Source: Bin5 sp022827195 (GTDB taxonomy: Bacteria > Chloroflexota > Anaerolineae > Caldilineales > Caldilineaceae). From it: a DNA stretch of 64,000 nucleotides. The DNA lies in contig OZ242331.1 of NCBI GenBank assembly GCA_965208275.1, positions 3,720,001 to 3,784,000 on the forward strand, written 5' to 3'. A program made the position numbers and the translations under genes. A model generated the notes under the pieces. The model ran no database searches and was not told the origin of the DNA. It saw only the letters and a program-made list of their open reading frames with translations. Shown in pieces: positions 45,009 to 53,659 of the stretch (position 1 is its first letter; every line of letters begins with the position of its first letter).

Positions 45009-45043
45009 AACTGGAAACTGAAAACGCAATACTAGAAACTCCC
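45009..45043 (+). repeat. Five tandem AACTNRA heptamers abutting the flavoprotein start codon
   Basis: Units AACTGGA, AACTGAA, AACGCAA, TACTAGA, AACTCCC run directly into the ATG at 45044. There is no Shine-Dalgarno between array and start. Confidence 0.9.
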
Positions 45044-47503
45044 ATGTCCTTGCCAACCCGCGCCCGCGCGGTAATCATCGGCGCCGGCATCGCCGGCTGC
45101 AGCGTCGCATACCACCTGTCGAAACTCGGCTGGCGCGAAATCGTCGTCGTCGACCAGGGGCCGCTCTTCGAGACCGGCGGCTCGACCTCCCACGCGCCCG
45201 GCCTCGTCTTCCAGGTCAATGCCTCCAAGACCATGACCGGATTCGCGCGCCGCACCGTCGAGCTCTGGACAAGCATGCAACTCGACGGCCAACCCTGCGC
45301 CAAAACGGTCGGCAGCCTCGAGGTAGCCTGGACCCCCGAACGCCTCACCGACCTGAAACGAAAGCAAGGCTACGGCCACGCCTGGGGCGTCGAATGCCAC
45401 CTGCTCAGCCCGGAAGAGGCGCGCGCCCGCTTCCCCCTCCTCTCCAACCGTATCCTCGGCGCCCTATACGTCCCCTCCGACATCCACACGAAGGCGACCA
45501 GGCCCGCCGCGGCCATGGCGCGCGCGGCCGAACAGAACGGCGTACAATTCTTCGGCCATACCAGAGTCACCGGCTTCGGCATCGACAACGGCCGCGTCAC
45601 CGCCGTGCATACAAGCCAGGGCGAAATCAAGACCGACCTCGTGGTTGCCGCCGCCGGCATCTGGGCGCCAAAAGTCGGCGGCATGGCGGACGTGCCCATC
45701 CCCCTGTCGCCGATGCAGCACCTTTACGCCGTAACCGACCCGCTGCCCGAGCTGGCCGGCGCGACCGAAGAGGTCTCCCTCCCCCTCCTGCGCCACCAGG
45801 ACAAGGCCATGTACTTCCGCCAGGTCGGCGAAAGCATCGGTATCGGCTCCTACCTGCACGAACCCCTTCTTCTCGACGCCGACGACCTCCCCGACGATGC
45901 CGTCGCGGGCATGCCGCCGGCTGAAATGCCCTTTCCCCCGCAACACTTCCAGCCAGCCATGACCGCGGCCGGCGATCTGATGCCCTGCCTCAGAAACGCG
46001 ACCCTGGCAAGCAAACTCAACGGCATCTTCTCCTTCACCAACGACGGCTTCCCCGTGCTGGGCGAGTCCCCCCAGCTGCCCGGCTTCTGGTCGGCCCAGG
46101 CCGTCTGGATCACGCACGCCGGCGGCGTCGGTCAGGCCGTCGCCCGATGGATTGCCACCGGCGACCCCGGCGTCGACCTGCACGAATGCGACATCCGACG
46201 CTTCCACCCGCACGCCCTCAGCCGCCCCTATGTCCGCGCCCGTGCCGCCCAGCAGTACCGCGAAGTCTACGACATCATCCACCCCCGCCAGCAGATGACC
46301 CATCCCCGCAGCCTGCGCCTTTCGCCCTTCCATCCACGCCAGCAGGAGCTGGGCGCGGTCTTCTTCGAAAACGCCGGCTGGGAACGCCCCCAGTGGTACG
46401 ACACGAACCGCGCTTTACTCGACGACTTGACCGTAAACGGCGCAGCCCGCGACGGCTGGACCGCACAGGAATGGTCGCCTGCCGTCGCCGCCGAACACGC
46501 CGCCACGCGTGAACGGGCGGCCCTCTTCGACCTCACCCCCTTCGCCATATTCGAGCTGACCGGCCCCGGCGCGCTTCCCGCGCTCCAACGCCTCGCCTCC
46601 AATCAAATTGACAGGCCGGACCGCGCCATCACCTACACCGCCATGCTGACGCCCAACGGCGGCATCAAGTGCGACCTGACCGTTACCCGCCTGGGCGAGG
46701 ACCGCTTCATGATCGTCACCGGCGGCGCCATGGGCCTCCACGACCTGGACTGGATCGAGGCACACCTGCCGCACGACGGCTCGGTCAGCCTGAGCGACAT
46801 TTCAGCCGGACTGTCCTGCCTCGGCCTCTGGGGGCCGCGCGCCCGCGACCTGCTCAACCGCGTCTGCGAAGACGACCTGGGCAACGCCGCCTTCCCCTAC
46901 CTGACCGCGCAGCACATCACCGTCGCCGAGCTGCCGGTCCTGGCGCTGCGCATCTCCTACGTCGGCGAGCTCGGCTGGGAGCTCTACACGCCGGTCGACC
47001 AGGGCCTGCGCTTATGGGACATCCTCTGGGAGGCTGGCCGGCCCCTCGGCCTGATCGCAGCCGGCGGCGGCGCCTTTGACTCGCTGCGCCTCGAAAAGGG
47101 CTATCGCCTCTGGGGCCAGGACATCCACACCGAGTACAATCCCTACGAAGCGGGCATCGGCTTCGCCGTGCGCATGGGAAAGGACAGCTTCATCGGCCGC
47201 GATGCACTGGCATGTCTTCGCGCGCAGGGCAACACGCGCCAGCTCTGCTGCATGACCCTCGACAACCCCGACGCCGTCGTCATGGGCAAAGAACCGATCA
47301 TGGACGGCGAGCGCGTGCTGGGCTATGTGACCAGCGCCAACTACGGCCACACCATCGGCCGCGGCATCGTCTATGGCTACCTGCCAATCGCCTTCGCCGC
47401 AATCGGGACAACCGTCGATATCCTCTACTTCGGCGAACGTCGTCCCGCAACGGTCGCAAAAGAGCCCCTATACGACCCGCACGGTAAAAGGATGAAGGCA
47501 TAA
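45044..47503 (+). CDS. Dimethylglycine/sarcosine dehydrogenase-like flavoprotein (DAO plus GcvT domains)
   Basis: The 819-residue protein joins an N-terminal FAD-dependent amine oxidase (DAO) domain, with VIIGAGIAGCSVAYHLSKLG, to a C-terminal folate-binding GcvT-like domain (from about residue 430; YTAMLTPNGGIKCDLTVTRL, LGLWGPRARDLL, LRISYVGELGWELYTP). GGSTSHAPGL keeps the histidine (H50) that carries covalent FAD in dimethylglycine and sarcosine dehydrogenases. The enzyme should demethylate an N-methyl amine and pass the one-carbon unit to tetrahydrofolate. Its partner gene downstream is a stand-alone GcvT-like protein; both have heptamer leaders. Confidence 0.9.
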   Translation: MSLPTRARAVIIGAGIAGCSVAYHLSKLGWREIVVVDQGPLFETGGSTSHAPGLVFQVNASKTMTGFARRTVELWTSMQLDGQPCAKTVGSLEVAWTPERLTDLKRKQGYGHAWGVECHLLSPEEARARFPLLSNRILGALYVPSDIHTKATRPAAAMARAAEQNGVQFFGHTRVTGFGIDNGRVTAVHTSQGEIKTDLVVAAAGIWAPKVGGMADVPIPLSPMQHLYAVTDPLPELAGATEEVSLPLLRHQDKAMYFRQVGESIGIGSYLHEPLLLDADDLPDDAVAGMPPAEMPFPPQHFQPAMTAAGDLMPCLRNATLASKLNGIFSFTNDGFPVLGESPQLPGFWSAQAVWITHAGGVGQAVARWIATGDPGVDLHECDIRRFHPHALSRPYVRARAAQQYREVYDIIHPRQQMTHPRSLRLSPFHPRQQELGAVFFENAGWERPQWYDTNRALLDDLTVNGAARDGWTAQEWSPAVAAEHAATRERAALFDLTPFAIFELTGPGALPALQRLASNQIDRPDRAITYTAMLTPNGGIKCDLTVTRLGEDRFMIVTGGAMGLHDLDWIEAHLPHDGSVSLSDISAGLSCLGLWGPRARDLLNRVCEDDLGNAAFPYLTAQHITVAELPVLALRISYVGELGWELYTPVDQGLRLWDILWEAGRPLGLIAAGGGAFDSLRLEKGYRLWGQDIHTEYNPYEAGIGFAVRMGKDSFIGRDALACLRAQGNTRQLCCMTLDNPDAVVMGKEPIMDGERVLGYVTSANYGHTIGRGIVYGYLPIAFAAIGTTVDILYFGERRPATVAKEPLYDPHGKRMKA

Positions 47504-47522
47504 GATCCTGCCGGCCAACAGC

Positions 47523-47564
47523 CACTAAAAACTAGAAACTCAAAACTGAAAACCAGCAACCACG
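47523..47564 (+). repeat. Six tandem heptamers in the leader of the GcvT-like gene
   Basis: Units CACTAAA, AACTAGA, AACTCAA, AACTGAA, AACCAGC, AACCACG lie just after the flavoprotein stop and 12 bases before the ATG at 47577; GGAG at 47564-47567 could serve as a ribosome site here. CACTAAA links this motif family to the CACTATY array in the cys locus. Confidence 0.85.
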
Positions 47565-47576
47565 GAGCTTCTCCAC

Positions 47577-48830
47577 ATGAATCAAACCCTACGCATCGAC
47601 GGCCTCAAGCGCCGCCGCCTGCCCATCAACCTCCGCCAGAGCGGCAACAGCGACGCCCGCATGCTCATCTCCACCCGCATCCGCAAGTCGCCCTGGTGGC
47701 ACCTCTCCAAGGCCGCCGGCTGCTGGGCCTACACGACCTACAACCACCAGTACCACCCCCGCGCCTACATCAAGCCCGAAGACGGTGGCATGCTGGCGGA
47801 ATACAAGTTCCTGACCGAGCACGTCAGCATGTGGGACGTCGCCGTCGAACGGCAAATCTGCGTCAAAGGGCCCGACGCTGCCGCCTTCGTCGACTACCTC
47901 ATCACCCGCGACGTCCACACGCTCCTGCCCACCATGCAGGCCCGCTATGTCATCCTCTGCAACCAGTACGGCGGCATCATCAACGACCCCGTACTCCTGC
48001 GCGTCGCCGATGACGAGTTCTGGTTCAGCATCTCCGACTCGGACGTGCTGCTCTGGGCGCAGGGCGTCAACGCCACCGGCCGCTTCAACGTCGACATCCA
48101 CGAGCTTGACGTCTCACCGGTCCAGATCCAGGGCCCCAAGTCGGCCGATCTGCTGGAGAAGATGGTTGGCTCCCACGTGCGCGAGATCCCCTACTACGGC
48201 CTGATCCACGACACCGTCAACGGCCATCGCGTCACCATCTCGCGCACCGGCTTCTCCGCCGAGCTCGGCTTCGAGATCTACCTGCACGACGCCATGCTCC
48301 ACGCCGACGACGTCTGGCCATACATCCTCGAACAGGGCGAAGAGTTCAACCTCGGCGTCATCGCCCCCAGCCACATCCGCCGCATCGAGGCAGGCATCCT
48401 CTCCTACGGCCAGGATATGGACATCGAGAACAACCCCTACGAAGTCCGCCTCGGCTGGCAGGTGGACCTCGACAAGGGCGACTTCATCGGCAAAGAGGCG
48501 TTGGTGAGGATCAAGCAGGAGGGGGTGCAGCAGCGGCTCGTCGGTCTGCGCGTCGGCGGCCAGCCGATCGTCTGGTACAACGAGGACTTCTACCTGGTCA
48601 AGGACAGCGACTCCGGCGAGGACGTCGGCTACGTCACCAGCGCCTTCTGGTCTCCGGCCCAGGGTTCCAACATCGCCCTGGCCGTCATGCCGCGCACCCA
48701 CTGGAAACGCGGCACCCAGGTCAAAGTCCAGCTCCCCGCCGACGGTATCGTCGACGCCGAAGTCGTGCGCGTACCGTTTGTTGATCCGGAGAAGGAGCTG
48801 CCCAAGACGGAGCTACAACAGTCGGGTTAG
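47577..48830 (+). CDS. Aminomethyltransferase-family protein (GcvT/DmdA-like)
   Basis: A 417-residue folate-dependent methyl or aminomethyl transferase of the GCV_T family. Recognisable blocks are FLTEHVSMWDVAVERQICVKG, ARYVILCNQYGGIINDPVLL, VQIQGPKSADLLEKM, RTGFSAELGFEIYL and the C-terminal GKEALVRIKQEGVQQRLVGL. Its N-terminal extension and the NHQYHPRAYI segment resemble DMSP demethylase-like members more than glycine-cleavage T protein. It probably transfers a methyl group from a small methylated osmolyte to tetrahydrofolate, together with the preceding flavoprotein. Substrate not proven. Confidence 0.83.
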   Translation: MNQTLRIDGLKRRRLPINLRQSGNSDARMLISTRIRKSPWWHLSKAAGCWAYTTYNHQYHPRAYIKPEDGGMLAEYKFLTEHVSMWDVAVERQICVKGPDAAAFVDYLITRDVHTLLPTMQARYVILCNQYGGIINDPVLLRVADDEFWFSISDSDVLLWAQGVNATGRFNVDIHELDVSPVQIQGPKSADLLEKMVGSHVREIPYYGLIHDTVNGHRVTISRTGFSAELGFEIYLHDAMLHADDVWPYILEQGEEFNLGVIAPSHIRRIEAGILSYGQDMDIENNPYEVRLGWQVDLDKGDFIGKEALVRIKQEGVQQRLVGLRVGGQPIVWYNEDFYLVKDSDSGEDVGYVTSAFWSPAQGSNIALAVMPRTHWKRGTQVKVQLPADGIVDAEVVRVPFVDPEKELPKTELQQSG

Positions 48831-48931
48831 TTTGTTGCGGCTGTCTGAGACAAGCCCATTGCGCCGTCATCTGGTGGAACCGCCTAAGGGAACGTTCAAA
48901 GGGCGGCACACTTGCCGGCTGAACTGTGAAC

Positions 48932-49912
48932 TCAGGAGGCGCCTTCGAGCCCAAACGCCTCCTCCAGCACCACCGTCGCGCCGCTCGCAATCGCCCGCTT
49001 GATCCCCGCCTCGAACTGCAGTTCCTGCAAGCCCGCTAATCCCGGAATCGGCGGCGGCGCGCCGTCGCGCACACTGTCCAGGTACGCGTTGATTGCCTTG
49101 CCGAACGAAGCCCTGTACTGGTCCCAGCGCGAGATGTCAAAGGTCAGATTGTGCCGTTCATGCCGGCCCGTACGGTAGTTGATCACCTCCATCTCGCCGT
49201 CCAGGTCGCGCATGCTCAGCCGTCCATGCTCGAACGCGAAGGTCAGCTCGTAGAGCGGCAACTTCAGATCAATGGCGGAGGTACCGATCAGCGTGCCGGT
49301 CGCGTCGTTTGTCATGCGCGCCGCCACCGTCACATTGCCCGAGTCCTCCGTTGCTTGCGCGCTGATGCTGGCGGCCGGCCCCACAAACTGCAGCACCAGG
49401 TCGATGCAATGGCTCCAGCAGTTGTAGTGCACCAGGCCCGTAAAATGCACAGGACGCCCGAACGCCTCCCGCTCGACAATCTCGCGCGCCAGTTGCGTTT
49501 GGTCGAAGAAACGGTAGTTGAAGACCATCGCCGTCTCCACGCCCGCGCCGTGCACCGCCTGCAGCATATCGCGCGCGTCGAAGAAGTCCTCCTCCACCAC
49601 GTTCGCCTGCCCGTGCCGCGCCGCCAGCGGTTTCTCGAAAAAAAGCCGCTTCGGCCTGTAAGGCAGCAACGCATTGGCCGCCTCCACGCGGTCCATCTCC
49701 CTGGTGAAAATGAGACAGGCGTCCGGCTCGTCTGACATCAGGTCGGCCGAGTCCGCCGCCACGCGCCCGCCAAACTGCTCCGCCGCCGCCGCCGCCTTGC
49801 TGCGCGTGCGGTTCAGGTAGCTGAGCTCGACATCCCCCCGCTCCGCGATGTGGGGCAGATAGTTCCTCACCGCAACGCCACCGGTCCCAATTACAGCGAT
49901 CTTCATTGTCAT
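48932..49912 (-). CDS. Gfo/Idh/MocA-family oxidoreductase
   Basis: The 326-residue enzyme has the N-terminal Rossmann motif KIAVIGTGGVAVRNYLPHIA and the family signature FFEKPLAARHGQA, with the lysine used in catalysis. GGAG about eight bases upstream supports the start. It likely oxidises a sugar, inositol or sugar-acid hydroxyl with NAD(P). It is divergent from three more members of the family. Confidence 0.87.
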   Translation of the reverse strand: MTMKIAVIGTGGVAVRNYLPHIAERGDVELSYLNRTRSKAAAAAEQFGGRVAADSADLMSDEPDACLIFTREMDRVEAANALLPYRPKRLFFEKPLAARHGQANVVEEDFFDARDMLQAVHGAGVETAMVFNYRFFDQTQLAREIVEREAFGRPVHFTGLVHYNCWSHCIDLVLQFVGPAASISAQATEDSGNVTVAARMTNDATGTLIGTSAIDLKLPLYELTFAFEHGRLSMRDLDGEMEVINYRTGRHERHNLTFDISRWDQYRASFGKAINAYLDSVRDGAPPPIPGLAGLQELQFEAGIKRAIASGATVVLEEAFGLEGAS

Positions 49913-50276
49913 CCCGTCATCTCCGTTCGGTTCCGTCCCCCGACATTAAAACCGGAAGGGGCAACGATCAGCTCATTTGCTTGCAACGGCCACAGTGCAG
50001 TCGCTCCGGGCCGTATTGTACCAGAAACCCACAGACCGGACGGGATGGGCAATCGGGCGCTCTTCCACCCCAATCTTCTCCACCCTCCCTACGTGCCTGG
50101 CTGCGCCCGTAGCAGATCGCGGCATTTCCAGGCCATCTGCTCTTTCCGCTATAATGCAATCGTCATCCTCGCGACGATACCGGCATTCATCATCACCCTG
50201 ATCTTCCAGCGTCAAATCGCCGAGGGCACTGCCAGCAGCGTCTTCAAATCGCACCCCAAAGGAGCGACAAGCTGAT
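49913..50276. other. Divergent intergenic region, 364 bp
   Basis: Short frames on both strands have no recognisable product. The rightward promoter candidate lies at 50150-50155. I see no conserved repeat or RNA element. Confidence 0.4.
50150..50155 (+). promoter_or_regulatory. Candidate -10 box upstream of the Gfo/Idh/MocA genes
   Basis: A consensus TATAAT stands 121 bases before the ATG at 50277. The -35 side is weak (TTCCAG, 18 bases upstream). Confidence 0.4.
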
Positions 50277-51329
50277 ATGGCCACTCTCAAAGTCGGAATC
50301 ATCGGGCTTGGCGGCATCGCCCGCTCCCACTGCGACGCCATCGCCACCCTCGACAGCGCCGAAGTCATCGCGGTCGCCGATCTCTTCGAAGAGAAGCGCC
50401 GCGAATACATGCAGAATTACGACATCCCCAAGGGCTACCCCACCCACACCGAGCTTCTAAAGGATGACGAAATCGACGCCGTCGCCGTCGTCCTCGGCCA
50501 CCAGCTCCACCACCGCCTCACCGTCGACGCCTGCAACGCCGGCAAGCACGTCCTCGTCGAAAAGCCGATGGCGCTCAGCCTCGAACAGTGCGACAACATG
50601 ATCGATGCCGCCGCCAGTAACAACGTCAAGCTCATGGTCGGCCATACTCCGCACTTCTCCGGCCCCCTCCTCAAAATGAAGGAGGTCCTCGATTCCGGCC
50701 GGCTGGGCCCGCTGATGACCATCGTCTGCTTTGGGTGCAAAAACTGGACCTACGCCAACCGCGCGCCCCAGTACCGCAGCCGTTTCCATGGCGGCGGCAT
50801 GTGGCTCACCAACGGCGTCCACGTCGTCGACCGCCTCACTTGGCTCATGGCCTCCCAGGCCTCATCCGTATCCGCCAGCATCGGCACACGCGCCCACTAC
50901 CAGGCTGCCGACGATACCGCCACCGCCCTCATCCGCTACAAGAACGGCCTCGCCGGCGTCGCTGTCTCGATCGCCTTCGCCGACGGGCCGCCCACTATGG
51001 ATACCCAGGTCATCTGCGCCAACGGCACCGTGCGCATCATCGGCGGCAGACAACCGGTCCTTCAGGTCGGCCAAGGGAATGAGTGGCAGGATATTCCCTT
51101 TGAAAATCCGCCTGCCGTAATGCACTACGAGTGGAAATCATTCGTCCAGTCGATCGAACAGGACATCGAGCCGCCCGCCTCCGGCGAGTGGAGCCGCCAC
51201 ATCATGGAAATCCTCTTCGCCGCCGAGACCTCGGCCATCAGCGGGAGCGACGTCGTCCTCGAAAGCGGCCTCTCCTGGACGCACCAGCGATCCGGCACGC
51301 CCGTCACCCGCAATCACGGCTGGATCTGA
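50277..51329 (+). CDS. Gfo/Idh/MocA-family oxidoreductase, tandem copy 1
   Basis: The 350-residue protein has LKVGIIGLGGIARSHCDAIA (NAD-binding) and HVLVEKPMAL with the catalytic-lysine motif EKP, then the alpha/beta C-terminal domain (YRSRFHGGGMWLTNGVHVVDRLTWL). It is the same length as the next gene and roughly four residues in five are identical by eye, so the pair is a recent tandem duplication. Differences cluster in the substrate-facing half, for example HTPHFSGPLL against QTQHYYGTSL. Confidence 0.9.
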   Translation: MATLKVGIIGLGGIARSHCDAIATLDSAEVIAVADLFEEKRREYMQNYDIPKGYPTHTELLKDDEIDAVAVVLGHQLHHRLTVDACNAGKHVLVEKPMALSLEQCDNMIDAAASNNVKLMVGHTPHFSGPLLKMKEVLDSGRLGPLMTIVCFGCKNWTYANRAPQYRSRFHGGGMWLTNGVHVVDRLTWLMASQASSVSASIGTRAHYQAADDTATALIRYKNGLAGVAVSIAFADGPPTMDTQVICANGTVRIIGGRQPVLQVGQGNEWQDIPFENPPAVMHYEWKSFVQSIEQDIEPPASGEWSRHIMEILFAAETSAISGSDVVLESGLSWTHQRSGTPVTRNHGWI

Positions 51330-51475
51330 GGCGCACAGCCGCGTGGGCCGCTTCAATCCTCCGATACGGCATGGCAAACGAAACCTGCAATCCCAGCCGC
51401 GAACCGAACACGCCTTCCCGATACATCAATAGATCGTACCAACTGCGACAACCCACAGGAGCGAAATAGACAGAC

Positions 51476-52528
51476 ATGGCAAAACTGAAAGTCGGAATCA
51501 TCGGGCTGGGCGGCATCGCCCGCGCCCACTGCAGCGCTATAGACACACTAGATAACGTCGAAGTCGTCGCCGTCGCCGATCTCTTCGAGGAGAAGCGCCA
51601 TGAATACATGCAGAAGTACGACATCCCCAAGGGCTACCCTACTCACACCGAGCTCCTCAAGGATGACGAAATTGACGCCGTCGCCGTCGTCCTCGGCCAC
51701 CAGCTCCACCACCGCCTCACAGTCGACGCCTGCAACGCCGGCAAGCACGTCCTCGTCGAAAAACCGATGGCGCTCAGCCTCCAGCAGTGCGACGACATGA
51801 TCGAGGCCGCCGCCGGCAACAACGTCAAGCTCATGGTCGGCCAGACCCAGCACTACTACGGAACCAGCCTCAAGGCCAAGGAGATCCTTGACTCCGGCCA
51901 GCTCGGCCCGCTGATGACGATCATCTGCTACATGTCCAAGAACTGGAACTACGCCAGCCGCCCGCCCCAGTACCGTAGCCGCTTCCACGGCGGCGGCATG
52001 TGGCTCGCCAACGGCGTCCACGTCGTCGACCGCCTCACCTGGCTGATGGCCTCGCAGGCCGTCTCCGTCTCCGCCAGCATGGGCACCCGCGCCCACTACC
52101 AGGCCAGCGACGACACCGCCACCGCCCTCGTCCGCTACAAGAACGGCCTCGCCGGCGTCGCCGTCTCGGTCGGATTCGCCGACGGTGCGCCCAACTACGA
52201 GAGCCAGGTCATCTGCGCCAACGGCACCTTGCGCTTCAGCCAGCACGGCGAAAAGTTCGTCAGAGTAGGGCAGGGCGACGAGTGGAAGGAGATCCCTTTC
52301 GACGATCCGCCGGTCGAGATGCACCATGAATGGAAATCGTTCGTGGAGTCGATCGAACAGGATATCGAGCCGCCCACCTCGGGCGAATGGGGCCGTCACA
52401 TAATGGAGATCCTCTTCGCGGCCGAGAGTTCGGCGATCAGCGGGCGCGAGGTCATCCTGGAGAGCGGCCTCTCTTGGACCCACCAGCGCCACGGCATACC
52501 CGTCACCCGCAACCACGGTTGGATTTGA
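51476..52528 (+). CDS. Gfo/Idh/MocA-family oxidoreductase, tandem copy 2
   Basis: A 350-residue paralogue of the gene before it, with LKVGIIGLGGIARAHCSAID and HVLVEKPMAL conserved. The 146-base gap between the copies is not itself duplicated from the upstream region of copy 1 as far as I can see. Changes lie mainly between residues 120-160 and 225-265, so substrate specificity may have shifted. The next family member starts 11 bases after its stop. Confidence 0.9.
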   Translation: MAKLKVGIIGLGGIARAHCSAIDTLDNVEVVAVADLFEEKRHEYMQKYDIPKGYPTHTELLKDDEIDAVAVVLGHQLHHRLTVDACNAGKHVLVEKPMALSLQQCDDMIEAAAGNNVKLMVGQTQHYYGTSLKAKEILDSGQLGPLMTIICYMSKNWNYASRPPQYRSRFHGGGMWLANGVHVVDRLTWLMASQAVSVSASMGTRAHYQASDDTATALVRYKNGLAGVAVSVGFADGAPNYESQVICANGTLRFSQHGEKFVRVGQGDEWKEIPFDDPPVEMHHEWKSFVESIEQDIEPPTSGEWGRHIMEILFAAESSAISGREVILESGLSWTHQRHGIPVTRNHGWI

Positions 52529-52539
52529 GGGGCAAAACG

Positions 52540-53571
52540 ATGCGTATCGCTCTACTTTCCTACAGCCATCACGGGCGCGGCATGGGCGCCACGACACGCG
52601 ACCTCGGCCACGAAATCGTCGCCGTCATGGATGCCGAACAGGGCCCGCGCCAGCAGCTGGCGGATGAATTCAGCTGCCCTGCCTACAGTGCCGCGGGCGA
52701 ATGTCTCGATGCATCCCGGCCCGACGCCGCACTGGTCGCCGGCAAGCACACCGAGATGCCGCAGCACGTCCTCGCCTGCGCCCAGCGCGACATCCCCTTT
52801 CTGCTCGACAAACCCTTCGCCGACTGCGCCGCCCGCTTGAGACCCGCAGCCGAGCTGTGCACAGAACGCGGCGTCTTCAGCGCCATGACCCTGCCCAACC
52901 GCGCCACCTACCTCGTCGCCCTCGTCCAACAGATGATCGACGACGGCAGCTTCGGCGATCTGGTCCTCTACAACAGCCGTCTCAACAACGGGCCGCCCTC
53001 ACGCTACGACCCGACCCCCTCCGCCTGGCACAACGACCCGGCAATCTCCGGCGGCGGCTGCTGGGCCACGGAGTCCGCCCACGGAATCGATACTTTCTTA
53101 CAGTTCGTCGGCGACCGGCCGGTCAGCGTGGTCGGCGGCGTCATCTCCAATACGATGTTCGCGCGGGAAATAGAGGATGTGGCGCTGGGCGTGCTGCGCA
53201 CAGATGACGGCATAACGGGAATCGTCGAATCGGGCTACAGCTACCCATCGGGCGCACGCAGCGGAGACCACAGCTTCCGCTTCGTCGGCACAAAGGCGAC
53301 CGTCCTGCAGCGCTACAACCAGCAGGGAGAGCCGGTCGTCGAGGTCCACACCACGCAGGGCGTTGCCTTTCACCCCGACAGCGGCTACGGCAGCCTGATG
53401 CGCGAGATGATCCGGCGCGCGCTGGCCGCGATCGAGGAAGGACACAGCTTCAAACCCGACATCACCGATGCCGTCCGCATCCTCGAGGTCCAGGGCGCCG
53501 TCTACGCCCACGCCCGCGCCAATCCGAACACCAACGGCCCGCATCCGCTCGGCGCGCCTGCACTAGTGTAG
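52540..53571 (+). CDS. Gfo/Idh/MocA-family oxidoreductase, more distant member
   Basis: The 343-residue protein starts at ATG 52540 with GAGGGG just upstream; the longer frame from 52330 runs through the previous gene and is rejected. The N-terminal fold is MRIALLSYSHHGRGMGATTRD, which departs from the usual GxGxxG loop, while FLLDKPFADCAARL takes the place of the EKP motif. GGCWATESAHGIDTFLQFVG supplies the conserved Asp/His region. Likely the same pathway as the two tandem copies. Confidence 0.82.
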   Translation: MRIALLSYSHHGRGMGATTRDLGHEIVAVMDAEQGPRQQLADEFSCPAYSAAGECLDASRPDAALVAGKHTEMPQHVLACAQRDIPFLLDKPFADCAARLRPAAELCTERGVFSAMTLPNRATYLVALVQQMIDDGSFGDLVLYNSRLNNGPPSRYDPTPSAWHNDPAISGGGCWATESAHGIDTFLQFVGDRPVSVVGGVISNTMFAREIEDVALGVLRTDDGITGIVESGYSYPSGARSGDHSFRFVGTKATVLQRYNQQGEPVVEVHTTQGVAFHPDSGYGSLMREMIRRALAAIEEGHSFKPDITDAVRILEVQGAVYAHARANPNTNGPHPLGAPALV

Positions 53572-53603
53572 CCAATTCAGTTTGTAATTGAAGAGGAATT
53601 AGT

Positions 53604-53625
53604 CCGGCCGAGACGTCCTCGCCGG
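53604..53625. terminator. Weak hairpin between convergent genes
   Basis: CCGGCCGAG (53604-53612) pairs with CTCGCCGG (53618-53625) with one bulged base, followed by CTTTG. It lies between convergent stops and could act as a terminator. Confidence 0.35.
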
Positions 53626-53659
53626 CTTTGCATTCAGAAAAGTCTACCCGCGCCCACCC

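Larger units (their letters stand above)
44239..45043. other. 805-bp region without a clear gene, with repeats
   Basis: Several short frames on the plus strand lack domains and owe part of their apparent pattern to DNA repeats, so I do not call genes. The region holds a 22-base direct repeat pair (44487-44508, 44568-44589), a helically phased repeat ending in a palindrome (44681-44723), and the heptamer leader of the next gene (45009-45043). This concentration suggests a regulatory region for the flavoprotein operon. Confidence 0.6.
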
